This document shows positions 1-8,339 of a stretch of DNA of 50,497 nucleotides, piece after piece. The notes below the pieces were generated by a model. The model was not told where the DNA came from and did not search any database. It was given only the letters and a program-made list of their open reading frames with translations. The translations under genes were made by a program, and so were the position numbers. How positions within the stretch are numbered: position 1 is the first letter of the stretch; every line of letters starts with the position of its first letter. This DNA is from Kiritimatiellia bacterium (GTDB taxonomy: Bacteria; Verrucomicrobiota; Kiritimatiellia; RFP12; UBA1067): contig JAFXXW010000024.1 of NCBI GenBank assembly GCA_017542055.1, positions 1 through 50,497 of the forward strand, read 5' to 3'.

Positions 1-25
1 ACTCCTTGGTTGCTCCGAATGACAT
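1..25 (-). CDS. 5' end of an unidentified leftward gene, cut by the window edge
   Basis: Only the first eight codons (MSFGATKE) lie in the window, so the product cannot be named. The start is proposed because ATG at 25-23 follows a GGAGG at 37-33 (minus strand) with 7-nt spacing, and a good promoter lies just upstream. An in-frame ATG at 31-29 is an alternative. The predicted transcription start falls near position 31, so the GGAGG may not be transcribed and the mRNA could be almost leaderless. The gene is divergent from the DUF481 operon. Confidence 0.45.
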
Positions 26-37
26 GTTCATTCCTCC

Positions 38-66
38 ATTATACTCTTTTTTCTCGTTGGTGTCCA
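38..66 (-). promoter_or_regulatory. Sigma-70-type promoter for the leftward gene at the window edge
   Basis: On the minus strand TGGACA (66-61) is followed after 17 nt by a perfect TATAAT (43-38). It points to the truncated gene starting at 25, only 12 nt beyond the -10 box. Confidence 0.5.
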
Positions 67-150
67 TTCATTTGACGAACAAACTTGCTCCCCCCTTGCC
101 AGTTTTCGCCAATGGTGTCTTCTATTATAACGAACTGCGTTCCTTATTTT

Positions 151-197
151 TTGTCAGATTCTGCTTGATTTTCGGGCGGAAATATGATATAATATTA
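151..197 (+). promoter_or_regulatory. Promoter of the DUF481 operon; copy A of a recurrent promoter sequence
   Basis: TTGATT (165-170), a 17-nt spacer and TATAAT (188-193), with an extended -10 TG at 185-186. About 47 nt here align, with single-base indels, to the promoter of dxr at 26867-26913. The predicted start near 200 gives a leader of about 29 nt containing the AAAGGAG ribosome site of the first gene. Confidence 0.75.
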
Positions 198-228
198 TCT
201 ATTGAAGTTTAAAACAAAAGGAGCAGAA

Positions 229-1245
229 ATGAAGCAACTAGTCATGGTGTTGGCGGCAACTGTCGCGATGGCGGCGTTGGCGGACAAGGTCAGCCTCAAA
301 TCCGGTTCGTTTTTGACGGGCAAGGCGGGGGCGATCCAGGACGGGAAACTGCTGTTCGAATCGGACGATTTGGGCGAAATCCAGATCGACGTCAAGAACA
401 TCGCTTCGATCGAGTCGGAAGGCATGCATGTTCTCCAGTACGCCGATTTGAGCCGGGAGGAATTGCCGCTTACCGTGCTGGATGGCGAGTACGTGGTCAA
501 CGGCGAAAAGGTGAATATGGACAACGTCAAGGCCATCGATCCGGCGGAGGAAACCTGGCACGGATCGGTGAACGTGGCGTTTCAGGCCGATCGCGGCAAC
601 TCCTACGGCCACAGCGCCACGGTGCTGGCTAACGTCAACCGTCGCTGGGAGAAGGATCGCTTCAACGCCGATTTCGGCTACTACTACTCCGATAGCGGCA
701 AGTCGCGTCAGGATCACGAGAAGACCAAGGACAATTGGGAGGCGATGGCGCAGCACGACCACTTCTGGTCGCAACGGGTCTACACCTACGAAACCGGCAA
801 GTTCTCGCGCGACACGATGGCGGGCATTTCTTCGCGCATCCAGTTGGGCGCCGGCGTGGGCTACCAGTGGCTGGAGAAGGAGGATTTCGAGCTCACCGGC
901 AAATGGAGCTTCAGCCAGGAAGCCGGCTTGGGCTGGACCCACAACGGCTATATGGACAAGCCGATCGACGCGGACGAGGACTATTGCTCGTTCCACTACG
1001 CGCACCACCTGCTGCTCGACCCCAAATTCTCCGAGACCATCCAGTTCTTCCACAACCTCGCGTACGATCCGGCCGTGCACGACTGGGACCAGTACACGGT
1101 CGAGGCCGACGTGGGCGCTACGGCCAAGGTCTACGGCGACTTCGATCTCCTGGCGAAAATCGAGTGGGAGTACAATTCGATTCCCGCGCCGGGACGGAAG
1201 AGCGCGGACATCCGCTACATCCTGGGCCTCGGCTACAAGTGGTAA
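229..1245 (+). CDS. DUF481-family outer-membrane beta-barrel protein
   Basis: Predicted exported 338-residue protein of the DUF481 family (salt-induced outer-membrane protein YdiY-like). Residues 1-18 form a short signal peptide. The following segment (DKVSLKSGSFLTG to about residue 65) is the small N-terminal domain often seen in this family in PVC bacteria, and the rest is rich in alternating aromatic beta-strands ending in YILGLGYKW, a terminal aromatic typical of outer-membrane barrels. The start at 229 is chosen over an in-frame ATG at 202 because AAAGGAGC lies 5-12 nt upstream and the signal peptide begins there. It is the first gene of a long operon; the radical SAM gene starts 3 nt after its stop. 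The molecular function of DUF481 proteins is not established. Confidence 0.75.
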   Translation: MKQLVMVLAATVAMAALADKVSLKSGSFLTGKAGAIQDGKLLFESDDLGEIQIDVKNIASIESEGMHVLQYADLSREELPLTVLDGEYVVNGEKVNMDNVKAIDPAEETWHGSVNVAFQADRGNSYGHSATVLANVNRRWEKDRFNADFGYYYSDSGKSRQDHEKTKDNWEAMAQHDHFWSQRVYTYETGKFSRDTMAGISSRIQLGAGVGYQWLEKEDFELTGKWSFSQEAGLGWTHNGYMDKPIDADEDYCSFHYAHHLLLDPKFSETIQFFHNLAYDPAVHDWDQYTVEADVGATAKVYGDFDLLAKIEWEYNSIPAPGRKSADIRYILGLGYKW

Positions 1246-1248
1246 AGC

Positions 1249-2643
1249 ATGAAGGTCGCAATAGCCTATCCTCCGCTTGAGTGCGGGCGTGGCGTTGCGC
1301 TGTTGACGCAGAACCGCCAATTCCAGTGGTTCTCGCGTCCTACCTACATTTTTCCGGTCGTGCCCGCTTCCGCCGCCACCATGTTGAAGGCGTCAGGGCA
1401 TGACGTGCTCTTTCTGGACGGAATCGCCTGCGGAATGGACCGGAACGAGTTCAATTGCCGGCTCCGCGAGTTCGCCCCCGACTATATCGTCATCGAAACG
1501 AAAACTCCGGTTGTCAAGCGCCATTGGCGTTGGATTGCGGAGGAGGCTCCGGCCGGCGCCAAAGTGATAATGGTGGGCGACCACGTCACGGCGCTGCCGG
1601 AAGAGTCCGCGCAAAAACCCAACGTACACGCGGTGATTTGCGGAGGCGATTGGGATTTCGCGCTCCGGGATTTCATGGCGGGCGATCGTCACGCCGGGGT
1701 GTATCCGCTCAAGCTGGCGGAACGGCTGGACGACGCGCCTTGGATCGATCGCGACCTCGTGGACTGGAAGCGCTACGCTTACCGCAACGGCAACTTCCGC
1801 CGGACGCCCGGCACCTACATTATGAGCGGACGGGACTGCTGGCACGGGAAGTGCACGTTCTGTAGTTGGACCACGCTCTATCCCCGCTATCGTAACCGCA
1901 GCGTCAAGAACGTGGTGGGCGAAATCGAAATGCTGGCGGACAAGTACGGCGTCAAGGAAGTGATGGACGATTCGGGCTCGTTCCCGGCGGGGGAGTGGCT
2001 GGAGGAATTTTGCGCGGAAATGATTCGCCGGGGACTCAACCGGCGCGTGCGGATAGACTGCAACATGCGCTTTGGTCGGCTGGGTCCGGCCGAATACCGG
2101 CGCATGCGCGAGGCGGGCTTCCGGCTGGTGCTCTTCGGGGTGGAGAGCGCCAACCAGTCCACGCTCGACAGCTATCGCAAGGGAATTGCCGTCAAAGACG
2201 TGGAGGACGGCTGCCGGTGGGCCAGCGAGGCCGGACTCGACGTGCACCTCACATTCATGTTCGGCCATCGGGACGAGGGACGGGCCGAGATGGAGAATAC
2301 CGTCCGTCTGGCGCGCAAACTGCTGGCCAAGGGTTGGGCCAAGACGTTGCAGTGCACCATCACCATCCCTTATCCGGGAACTCCGCTGTTCAAGGAACTC
2401 CAGGCTTCCGGGGGACTTTTGACCGAAGACTGGGACCACTACGACATGCGCCGCGCCATCATCAAAACGCCCAACGCGAGCGAAGCGGAAATCAAGGCCG
2501 CCGTCCGTCGCGTCTATGGCGGATTCCTGCAGCCGGGCGCGCTCTGGCATCGTCTGCGGGACATGCGCAACCTTTTCGACCTCGGATTTTACTATCGCGG
2601 ATTCCGCTCGCTCATCGGACACCTCACGGACTTCACACCATGA
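1249..2643 (+). CDS. B12-binding-type radical SAM protein of unknown substrate
   Basis: 464-residue protein. Residues 1-150 look like the cobalamin-binding-like Rossmann domain of class B radical SAM enzymes (MKVAIAYPPLECGRG start, later GDHVTALPEE). The radical SAM core starts near residue 185 with the cluster motif DCWHGKCTFCSW. The cysteine spacing is C-x4-C-x2-C, not the usual C-x3-C-x2-C, and all three cysteines are present. Later segments (LFGVESANQSTLDSYRKG, TFMFGHRDEG, ITIPYPGTPL) match the barrel of this superfamily. The product is likely cytoplasmic and performs a methylation or rearrangement that cannot be named from sequence. It begins 3 nt after the DUF481 gene, and its stop overlaps the next start (ATGA), so it is coupled to the transglutaminase-like gene. 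Confidence 0.8.
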   Translation: MKVAIAYPPLECGRGVALLTQNRQFQWFSRPTYIFPVVPASAATMLKASGHDVLFLDGIACGMDRNEFNCRLREFAPDYIVIETKTPVVKRHWRWIAEEAPAGAKVIMVGDHVTALPEESAQKPNVHAVICGGDWDFALRDFMAGDRHAGVYPLKLAERLDDAPWIDRDLVDWKRYAYRNGNFRRTPGTYIMSGRDCWHGKCTFCSWTTLYPRYRNRSVKNVVGEIEMLADKYGVKEVMDDSGSFPAGEWLEEFCAEMIRRGLNRRVRIDCNMRFGRLGPAEYRRMREAGFRLVLFGVESANQSTLDSYRKGIAVKDVEDGCRWASEAGLDVHLTFMFGHRDEGRAEMENTVRLARKLLAKGWAKTLQCTITIPYPGTPLFKELQASGGLLTEDWDHYDMRRAIIKTPNASEAEIKAAVRRVYGGFLQPGALWHRLRDMRNLFDLGFYYRGFRSLIGHLTDFTP

Positions 2644-4691
2644 AAACTAAAATACTCCTGGCGATTGCAATCTTCTCGACCGGCATGGCGGTTTGGGCCG
2701 CGCCCACCAAAGCCAAGCAGCCTGCCGTCAAGCGGGATCTTAATACGGTCAAAAACTACATCATGCGCGAGGTGGGCACGCAGACGCTCAAGGAAATCAC
2801 CGAGAAGGAAGGCGGCAAGGCGTTCCTCGAAAAATTCTTCAAGGACCAGGACTGGATGGAGCAGTTCGCGGGGTCGGGTCCGGTGGGTGGAATCACCTCG
2901 TACGGATGCAAAGCCACCCCCAGCATGGCCAAATGTCTGGAGGCGCTCGATCTTCTTTACTGGAACGACAAGGGCGGCTGGGGCGACACCAAGACGGGGC
3001 GGAACATGCTCACCTCGCTCGCCCTCAACCATGCGCACGATTTCGGCGACGAAAAAATGGTGGAGATAGCGGAATGCTATCGCGAATGGGACCGCAACGG
3101 CACGCTCCACACCTCCAGCCAGAACATGGACGTGCGCGAATGGCGCGAGGTGACCAATTTCGGCCAGAATTCCGAACTGGACGTGGAGTCGCTCCGTTGG
3201 ATCCACGATTTCGCCACCGTGCCGGGCGACAAGTATTACGGGCTGCCTTGGGAGTGTAGCTACCGGCTAAAGAACTGCTTCGGGGCGAGCGTGCACGGCA
3301 GCGACTATTACCGGCCCTGGCATCACCGCTGGAACGTCCAGGAGCTGCGTTACCGGGTGGGCGGCGTGTGCGGCGCGCTGTCCAAGTTCGGGTCGCACGG
3401 CGCCGAAGCGCACGGAATCCGGTCCTACACGGCCGGACAGCCGGGCCACTGCGCGTACATGCTTTGGGATTTCAAGGAGAACCGTTGGGGCCATGCGTAT
3501 TCGGTGACCGGACACACCTCGGCGCATTTCGTGCTGAGCGACGAGCACAAGTTCGCGGCTGCGGAAGAGCTGAATCGGTACTACAACGACAAGCGGCGCA
3601 TGGACGCGGAGTTTCTGCGTTGGAAGGGCGAGTACAAAAAGAGCATGCAGATGTGCAACGGCAACTGGCAGGCGGCCGACGATTGGCTGAAGGTTTTGCG
3701 GCAGAAGGGCAGCCGGGAGGAATGGGACGATTTCGGCGCCACCGTCCGCGAGACGTTTTCCGACGCGCCGTGTCTGGGGTGGAATCTCTACCGCAAGTAC
3801 CTCGGTTCGTTCAACGCCGACAAGGGCAAGATGCTGGAAGCGGCCAAGCTTGGGCTGATGGCGCTCAAGGAGAATACGGAAAAGACGGTCGAGAACATCT
3901 ATCTCGACGAAACTATTCTCGATCCGCTCGCCAACCTGTTCGGCAACGACAAGAACGTGAAGTGGACCATTTTCGAGTCGGCGCTCGCCTCCTACGCGGG
4001 TTCGCCCACCTTCTTCCGCCAGGCGATCAACTGGGGCAGCGTGAATCTGATGGTCACTCCGGAAGACACCAAGCGGTATCTGAAGACGGTGGGCCTCGCG
4101 GCGAAAAAATACAAGTGCAGTCTGGACTATTCGGGCATGATTCTCTCGGCCTCCAAGGCTGGCGACATCACCATGTTCAAGCAGGTGTACAAGCTGATGG
4201 ACGCGTTGGAGCCCAAGGAAGCCACCAAGGCTACGGGCAAGGTGTATCCGAAGCAGGACTATGGCGGGGAACTCCTGTCGGCGGACGGTCTTTTGCAGAT
4301 TTCGAGCACGTGCGGCTACGATTCGCCCGCCCGTTACCGCAACGCGCTCAACGCGGAGGATTTTGCGGATATGAGCGCGTTCCATACCGACAAGGGCAAG
4401 GAAGCGTGGGCGCAGGTGATGCTGCCGGGCGAGAGCGAGATTATGGGCGTCACGGTGGTCGACCGGGCCAGCGGCTACAACGCCACGCGCCAGATTCCGA
4501 TGGAGATTTCGATTTCCATCGACGGCGTGGCGTGGGAAAAAGTGGGCGGCGCCAACGAGCCCAAGGGCGAATTCAAATTCAATGTGGGCGGCAAAAAGGC
4601 CAAGTACGTGCGCGTGGGTAGGCCCAAGGACGCGAAGGAGGAGGTCTACCACCTCCACAAGATTCTCGTGTATGGCAAAAAGCTCTACTAA
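2640..4691 (+). CDS. Secreted transglutaminase-like protein with C-terminal discoidin-like domain
   Basis: 683 residues with an N-terminal signal peptide (MKTKILLAIAIFSTG to about residue 21). The middle contains a papain-like transglutaminase core: GGVCGALSKF with candidate nucleophile Cys244, then AGQPGHCAYMLWD with candidate His270; the third triad residue is not certain. The last 130 residues, from about 555 (ARYRNALNAEDFAD to YHLHKILVYGKKLY), resemble an F5/8 type C (discoidin) carbohydrate-binding fold. It may cleave or crosslink an extracellular or cell-wall polymer; this is inference. The ATG overlaps the radical SAM stop, and the 3' end overlaps manC by 20 nt. The start is fixed by the signal peptide, although the frame stays open upstream to 1995. 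Confidence 0.65.
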   Translation: MKTKILLAIAIFSTGMAVWAAPTKAKQPAVKRDLNTVKNYIMREVGTQTLKEITEKEGGKAFLEKFFKDQDWMEQFAGSGPVGGITSYGCKATPSMAKCLEALDLLYWNDKGGWGDTKTGRNMLTSLALNHAHDFGDEKMVEIAECYREWDRNGTLHTSSQNMDVREWREVTNFGQNSELDVESLRWIHDFATVPGDKYYGLPWECSYRLKNCFGASVHGSDYYRPWHHRWNVQELRYRVGGVCGALSKFGSHGAEAHGIRSYTAGQPGHCAYMLWDFKENRWGHAYSVTGHTSAHFVLSDEHKFAAAEELNRYYNDKRRMDAEFLRWKGEYKKSMQMCNGNWQAADDWLKVLRQKGSREEWDDFGATVRETFSDAPCLGWNLYRKYLGSFNADKGKMLEAAKLGLMALKENTEKTVENIYLDETILDPLANLFGNDKNVKWTIFESALASYAGSPTFFRQAINWGSVNLMVTPEDTKRYLKTVGLAAKKYKCSLDYSGMILSASKAGDITMFKQVYKLMDALEPKEATKATGKVYPKQDYGGELLSADGLLQISSTCGYDSPARYRNALNAEDFADMSAFHTDKGKEAWAQVMLPGESEIMGVTVVDRASGYNATRQIPMEISISIDGVAWEKVGGANEPKGEFKFNVGGKKAKYVRVGRPKDAKEEVYHLHKILVYGKKLY

Positions 4692-5610
4692 GTTCAAGGC
4701 CGTCATTCTGGCGGGGGGACCGGGCGAGCGGTTTTGGCCGCTTTCCACCCCGGAACGACCCAAGCAGTTCCTGACGCTCTTTGGCGGGAAGAGTCTTCTC
4801 CGGTCGAGCGTAGAGCGGCTGAAAGGACTGGTCGACCCCGAGGACGTGTACGTGGTGACGGCCGAAAAACTCGTGGCCGCCACGCAAGCGGAGCTCCCGG
4901 AAGTGCCGCCAAAGAATATTCTGGGCGAACCCTGCCGGCGCGACACCGCTGCGGCAGTCGCGTTGGGGGTGGCGTGCGCGGGCGAAGGCGTGGTGGGCGT
5001 GTTTCCGGCCGATCAGCTGACGACCAAACCGGGTGCGTTCCGCCAGGCGGTGCGCCGGGCGGTCAAGCTGGCGGAAAAGGGCGAGGACATCGTCACTTTG
5101 GGTATCCCTCCCACGCAGCCGTCCGTCCAGTTCGGCTATGTCGACCCAAAGACCGGCAGGTTTGCGGAAAAGCCCGACCTCAAACGCGCCAAGCGCTATC
5201 TCCGGCAAGGCTTTTTGTGGAATGCCGGCATCTTTGTCGCGCGGTACGGCACGTTCGAATCGGCGTTTGGCTCGGTTGCGCCGGAATTCTTGCCGCTGTT
5301 CGGCAAGTCGCGCAAGGGCGCCAAGCTTTATTCCAGTCTCCCCAAGATTTCCTTCGACTACGCGGTCATGGAAAAGTATCCTCATCGCCGGACGGTGCCG
5401 GTAGATTGCGGCTGGGACGACGTGGGGAGTTTTTTGGCGCTCGAACGCCACCATCCGGAACTCATAGACGCGCGGGGCAATCTCGTCGTCTCCCGGGCGC
5501 AGCCGGTCAAGGTGCTGGGAGTCGAGAATCTCATCGTGGCGGTTTCGCCCGACGGAGTGTTGGTGGCGGACAAGCGGATGGCGGGGGAGCTGAAACGGCT
5601 GTTCGGGTGA
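4672..5610 (+). CDS. manC: Mannose-1-phosphate guanylyltransferase-like nucleotidyltransferase
   Basis: Makes GDP-mannose from mannose 1-phosphate and GTP for glycan synthesis. The N-terminus has the nucleotidyltransferase signature LAGGPGERFWPLS followed by RPKQFL, and later GVFPADQLTT and the WNAGIFV segment characteristic of ManC-type enzymes, then FDYAVMEK and DCGWDDVGSF. At 312 residues it is the single-domain form without the C-terminal isomerase domain. The ATG lies inside the end of the preceding gene; starts further upstream would add sequence unlike the family. The stop overlaps the truA start (TGATG). The sugar specificity could differ within this family, but the motifs fit mannose best. 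Confidence 0.85.
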   Translation: MAKSSTKFKAVILAGGPGERFWPLSTPERPKQFLTLFGGKSLLRSSVERLKGLVDPEDVYVVTAEKLVAATQAELPEVPPKNILGEPCRRDTAAAVALGVACAGEGVVGVFPADQLTTKPGAFRQAVRRAVKLAEKGEDIVTLGIPPTQPSVQFGYVDPKTGRFAEKPDLKRAKRYLRQGFLWNAGIFVARYGTFESAFGSVAPEFLPLFGKSRKGAKLYSSLPKISFDYAVMEKYPHRRTVPVDCGWDDVGSFLALERHHPELIDARGNLVVSRAQPVKVLGVENLIVAVSPDGVLVADKRMAGELKRLFG

Positions 5611-6365
5611 TGGGCAAATACAAAGTGACTATCGCCTACGACGGCACGGGCTATTCCGGCTGGCAGTATCAGGAAAACGCGCTTGGCATCCAGCAGGTGG
5701 TGGAGGAGGCGCTCGCCTATCTGGAAGGTGGCCCCGTGCGGATTTACGGATCGTCCCGCACCGACGCCGGCGTGCATGCGCGCGGTTTCGTGGGCCACTT
5801 CACGCTCACCAAACCCATCCCGCCCAAGAATCTGGTGCGCGCCATGAATTCGCAGCTGCCCGATGCCGTCCGCATCATGAAGGCCGCCTACGCCCCGGAA
5901 GACTTCGACGCGCGACTTTCGGCCAAGGGCAAGGAGTATCGCTATCAGGTATACGAAGGCCCCATCCTCCCGCCCGAGCTCGCGCCGTACTGGACCTTTT
6001 GCCATCGCCGGCTGGACCTCGATGCCATGCGCCAAGCCGCTCGCCGTTTCGTGGGCCGGCACGATTTCGTGTCGTTCGCGGCCAACCCCAACCGCGAGCT
6101 GGAATCGACCGAAAGGACCATTTTTTCTTTCGACGTGAAAAAGACCGGACGCAAAATCGTTTTCGTCGTCCGGGGCGACGGATTCCTCTACAAGCAGGTG
6201 CGCTCGATGGTGGGCTTTCTGCTGTCGGTCGGCAAGGGCAACGAACGTCCGGAGGCCGTATCCGAGCTGCTCGCTGCCAAGACGCCCCGCACCGCCCGGG
6301 TCGAAACCGCCCCCTCGCACGGACTTTTTCTCCAACAAGTTTTCTATCGGGACCTTAAATCATGA
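5610..6365 (+). CDS. truA: tRNA pseudouridine(38-40) synthase
   Basis: 251 residues, normal TruA length. It converts uridines 38, 39 and 40 of the tRNA anticodon arm to pseudouridine. Visible family features are the start YKVTIAYDGTGYSGWQ, the catalytic motif SSRTDAGVHARG with the essential Asp, AMNSQLPDAVRI, and FLYKQVRSMVGFLL near the C-terminus. The ATG overlaps the manC stop (TGATG) and its own stop overlaps the mraY ATG (ATGA), so translation is coupled on both sides. Confidence 0.95.
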   Translation: MGKYKVTIAYDGTGYSGWQYQENALGIQQVVEEALAYLEGGPVRIYGSSRTDAGVHARGFVGHFTLTKPIPPKNLVRAMNSQLPDAVRIMKAAYAPEDFDARLSAKGKEYRYQVYEGPILPPELAPYWTFCHRRLDLDAMRQAARRFVGRHDFVSFAANPNRELESTERTIFSFDVKKTGRKIVFVVRGDGFLYKQVRSMVGFLLSVGKGNERPEAVSELLAAKTPRTARVETAPSHGLFLQQVFYRDLKS

Positions 6366-7438
6366 TCTACCAGCTTTCGCAATTTCTCCAGCAATATTTC
6401 GGACCGGCGCGACTTCTGTCCTCGCACCTTTTGTTGCTGTCGGGCGGCACCTTCATGGCGGCGCTCTTGACGGCGCTCTTCCTGCCCCGGCTGTGGGACC
6501 GGCTGCCGCACGATCACGGCAAGGCCATTCTCGGCCAGGAGGGGATGCGCTCCAAAGGCAAGCCCACCGGCGCGGGACTGTTGGTGACGCTCATCGTCCT
6601 GCCGGTTCTCGTCCTCTTCGTGCCGCTCAACCTCTGGGACGCGCTGACGCTGCTTTTCGTCTACTTCGCGATGCTCTTCGGCTATCTCGACGATCGCAGC
6701 GCCGTGCCTTGGGGCGAACTCAAAAAGGGCCTCCTCGACGCCGTCTGCTCGCTGGCCATCGCGTTCTTTCTCGCCAAGGGACACGGCACGCTCGTGTGGG
6801 TGCCGTTCGTGAAGGGCGTCTGGACCGTTCCGCTCTGGCTTTACGTGCCGCTCGCGGCCGCGCTCTTGTGGGTGACGATGAACTCCACCAACTGCTCGGA
6901 CGGCGTGGACGGGCTCGCGGGGTCGCTCACGGTCATCAGTCTCGTCATTCTCTCCGTCCTCCTCTACGTGGTCGTGGGCTACCGTCCGGTGGCGCATTAC
7001 TTCCTCATCCCCTGCAACCCCGAAGCCGCCAATTGGGCGATTCTGGTGATGGCGGTGGCGGGCGGATTCGGCGGATATCTCTGGTTCAACGCCGAGCCCT
7101 CCAAAATCCTGATGGGCGACGCCGGCAGCCGTTTTCTGGGCATTCTGGTGGGCGCGGCCGTGCTGGTGACGGGCAATCCGTTCCTCATTCTCGCGCTTTC
7201 GCCCATCGTGCTCATGAACGGCGGCGGGGGTCTCGTCAAACTCGTCATCCTGCGCCTCGCCAAGAAAATGGGTCGGGAAATCGGCGACGACAACGTGATT
7301 CGCCGCATCCGTTTCCCGCTTCACGACCACTGCAAAAAGAATCTCGGCTGGTCCAACGCCCAGGTTCTCATGCGTTTCATCCTGTTGCAGATCTCGCTGA
7401 TGCCGGTTCTGCTCATCATAGTGCTGAAGGTTCGCTAA
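6362..7438 (+). CDS. mraY: Phospho-N-acetylmuramoyl-pentapeptide transferase
   Basis: Integral membrane enzyme of 358 residues with about ten hydrophobic segments. It transfers phospho-MurNAc-pentapeptide to undecaprenyl phosphate, giving lipid I. Diagnostic motifs are QEGMRSKGKPTGAGLL near the N-terminus, the catalytic NSTNCSDGVDGLAGS, LMGDAGSRFLG and the C-terminal PLHDHCKKNLGWSN; the last replaces the usual HHH cluster by HDH. The gene lies in a mixed operon, away from the murein and division cluster where mraY usually sits. No other mur gene is in the window. Confidence 0.92.
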   Translation: MIYQLSQFLQQYFGPARLLSSHLLLLSGGTFMAALLTALFLPRLWDRLPHDHGKAILGQEGMRSKGKPTGAGLLVTLIVLPVLVLFVPLNLWDALTLLFVYFAMLFGYLDDRSAVPWGELKKGLLDAVCSLAIAFFLAKGHGTLVWVPFVKGVWTVPLWLYVPLAAALLWVTMNSTNCSDGVDGLAGSLTVISLVILSVLLYVVVGYRPVAHYFLIPCNPEAANWAILVMAVAGGFGGYLWFNAEPSKILMGDAGSRFLGILVGAAVLVTGNPFLILALSPIVLMNGGGGLVKLVILRLAKKMGREIGDDNVIRRIRFPLHDHCKKNLGWSNAQVLMRFILLQISLMPVLLIIVLKVR

Positions 7439-7439
7439 A

Positions 7440-8339
7440 ATGCTGCTGTTTGCCATTCTTTTCCTGGCGCTCACCCGGTCCGAAATCATCGAGCGCATGC
7501 GCACTCCGCCCGTCGTCATGGTGCAGGGACTCGTCGCTGTCTACGCCGACTGCGACGGCGCCCAACGGCGCGAATTCCAACATCCGGTGGCCGGTTTCGC
7601 GGCCGACGTGTGCCGCACGCTCTATGCCGGCAGCGGCATGCACGAGCGCAAGTTCGAGCATCCCGGCATCGTGATCAGCGTGGGCGATTCCCGCGAGGCC
7701 GATACCAACGTCGTCAGTTCCGTCAAGCTGCGCGAGGGCGAACGCTATCTCAAGATCACGCTGCCTTCGCCCGGCTATTCCGATCGCGAGGCTTTGCGAG
7801 TGGCGGTAGCGCGGGGATTTTTCCTCGCGGTCAAGGGCGAAGACCTGGACGCCTTGTCCGCGCGCCGGGCCTTGCGCGAGGTGGACCCCCGGTTGCGGGC
7901 GGGCGACCAGTTGAACGAGCTCAGCCTCTGGCAGAGCCAAGGCGTCAGCGACACCGATTTGGACGACGAGGAATTCCTCAAGATCATGCGCACCGTCCAT
8001 CTGCCCGGCGTGGCGTTGGCGGCCGAAAAGCGCATTTTCGCCTCGCGAATGTATCTCTACCCCGATCACTTCCGTTGGCCGTTCGCCGGCAAGTACGAGT
8101 CGCTCTCGCTGCGCGACGCCATCCGGGTGCGCCACCGGGATCCCCGCGTGCGATTGGCGGCCTTCAACAAGATAACCGAAACGGTCACCTTCGGCGGAGG
8201 TCACGGCGAGGCGATGGACGAGGTGGTGGCGGGCTATTGCGGATTTCTGACCGCGCTCGCCAAGGGCGTCGACAACGACGCGGAGCTTTTCGCCGCGCTG
8301 GACGAACTGGAAAAGCGCCTGAAAGGGCTGGAGCAATGA
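7440..8339 (+). CDS. Unidentified protein with N-terminal membrane or signal segment
   Basis: 299 residues, not recognised. Residues 1-11 (MLLFAILFLAL) are hydrophobic and may be a short signal peptide or anchor; the rest is soluble, rich in Arg, Glu and Ala, with no obvious catalytic motif, repeats or cysteine pairs. The C-terminus (DELEKRLKGLEQ) looks like a short helix. It starts 1 nt after the mraY stop, and its own stop overlaps the argH start (ATGA), so it is clearly an expressed member of the operon. The position after mraY hints at an envelope role, which is only a guess. Confidence 0.6.
   Translation: MLLFAILFLALTRSEIIERMRTPPVVMVQGLVAVYADCDGAQRREFQHPVAGFAADVCRTLYAGSGMHERKFEHPGIVISVGDSREADTNVVSSVKLREGERYLKITLPSPGYSDREALRVAVARGFFLAVKGEDLDALSARRALREVDPRLRAGDQLNELSLWQSQGVSDTDLDDEEFLKIMRTVHLPGVALAAEKRIFASRMYLYPDHFRWPFAGKYESLSLRDAIRVRHRDPRVRLAAFNKITETVTFGGGHGEAMDEVVAGYCGFLTALAKGVDNDAELFAALDELEKRLKGLEQ

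Noticed and set aside
238..1320. A 360-codon open frame on the minus strand
   Set aside because: It is antisense to the DUF481 gene, which has a promoter, ribosome site and signal peptide.
3267..4946. A 559-codon open frame on the minus strand
   Set aside because: It is antisense to the transglutaminase-like gene and manC, has an Arg/His/Leu-rich shadow composition and no ribosome site.
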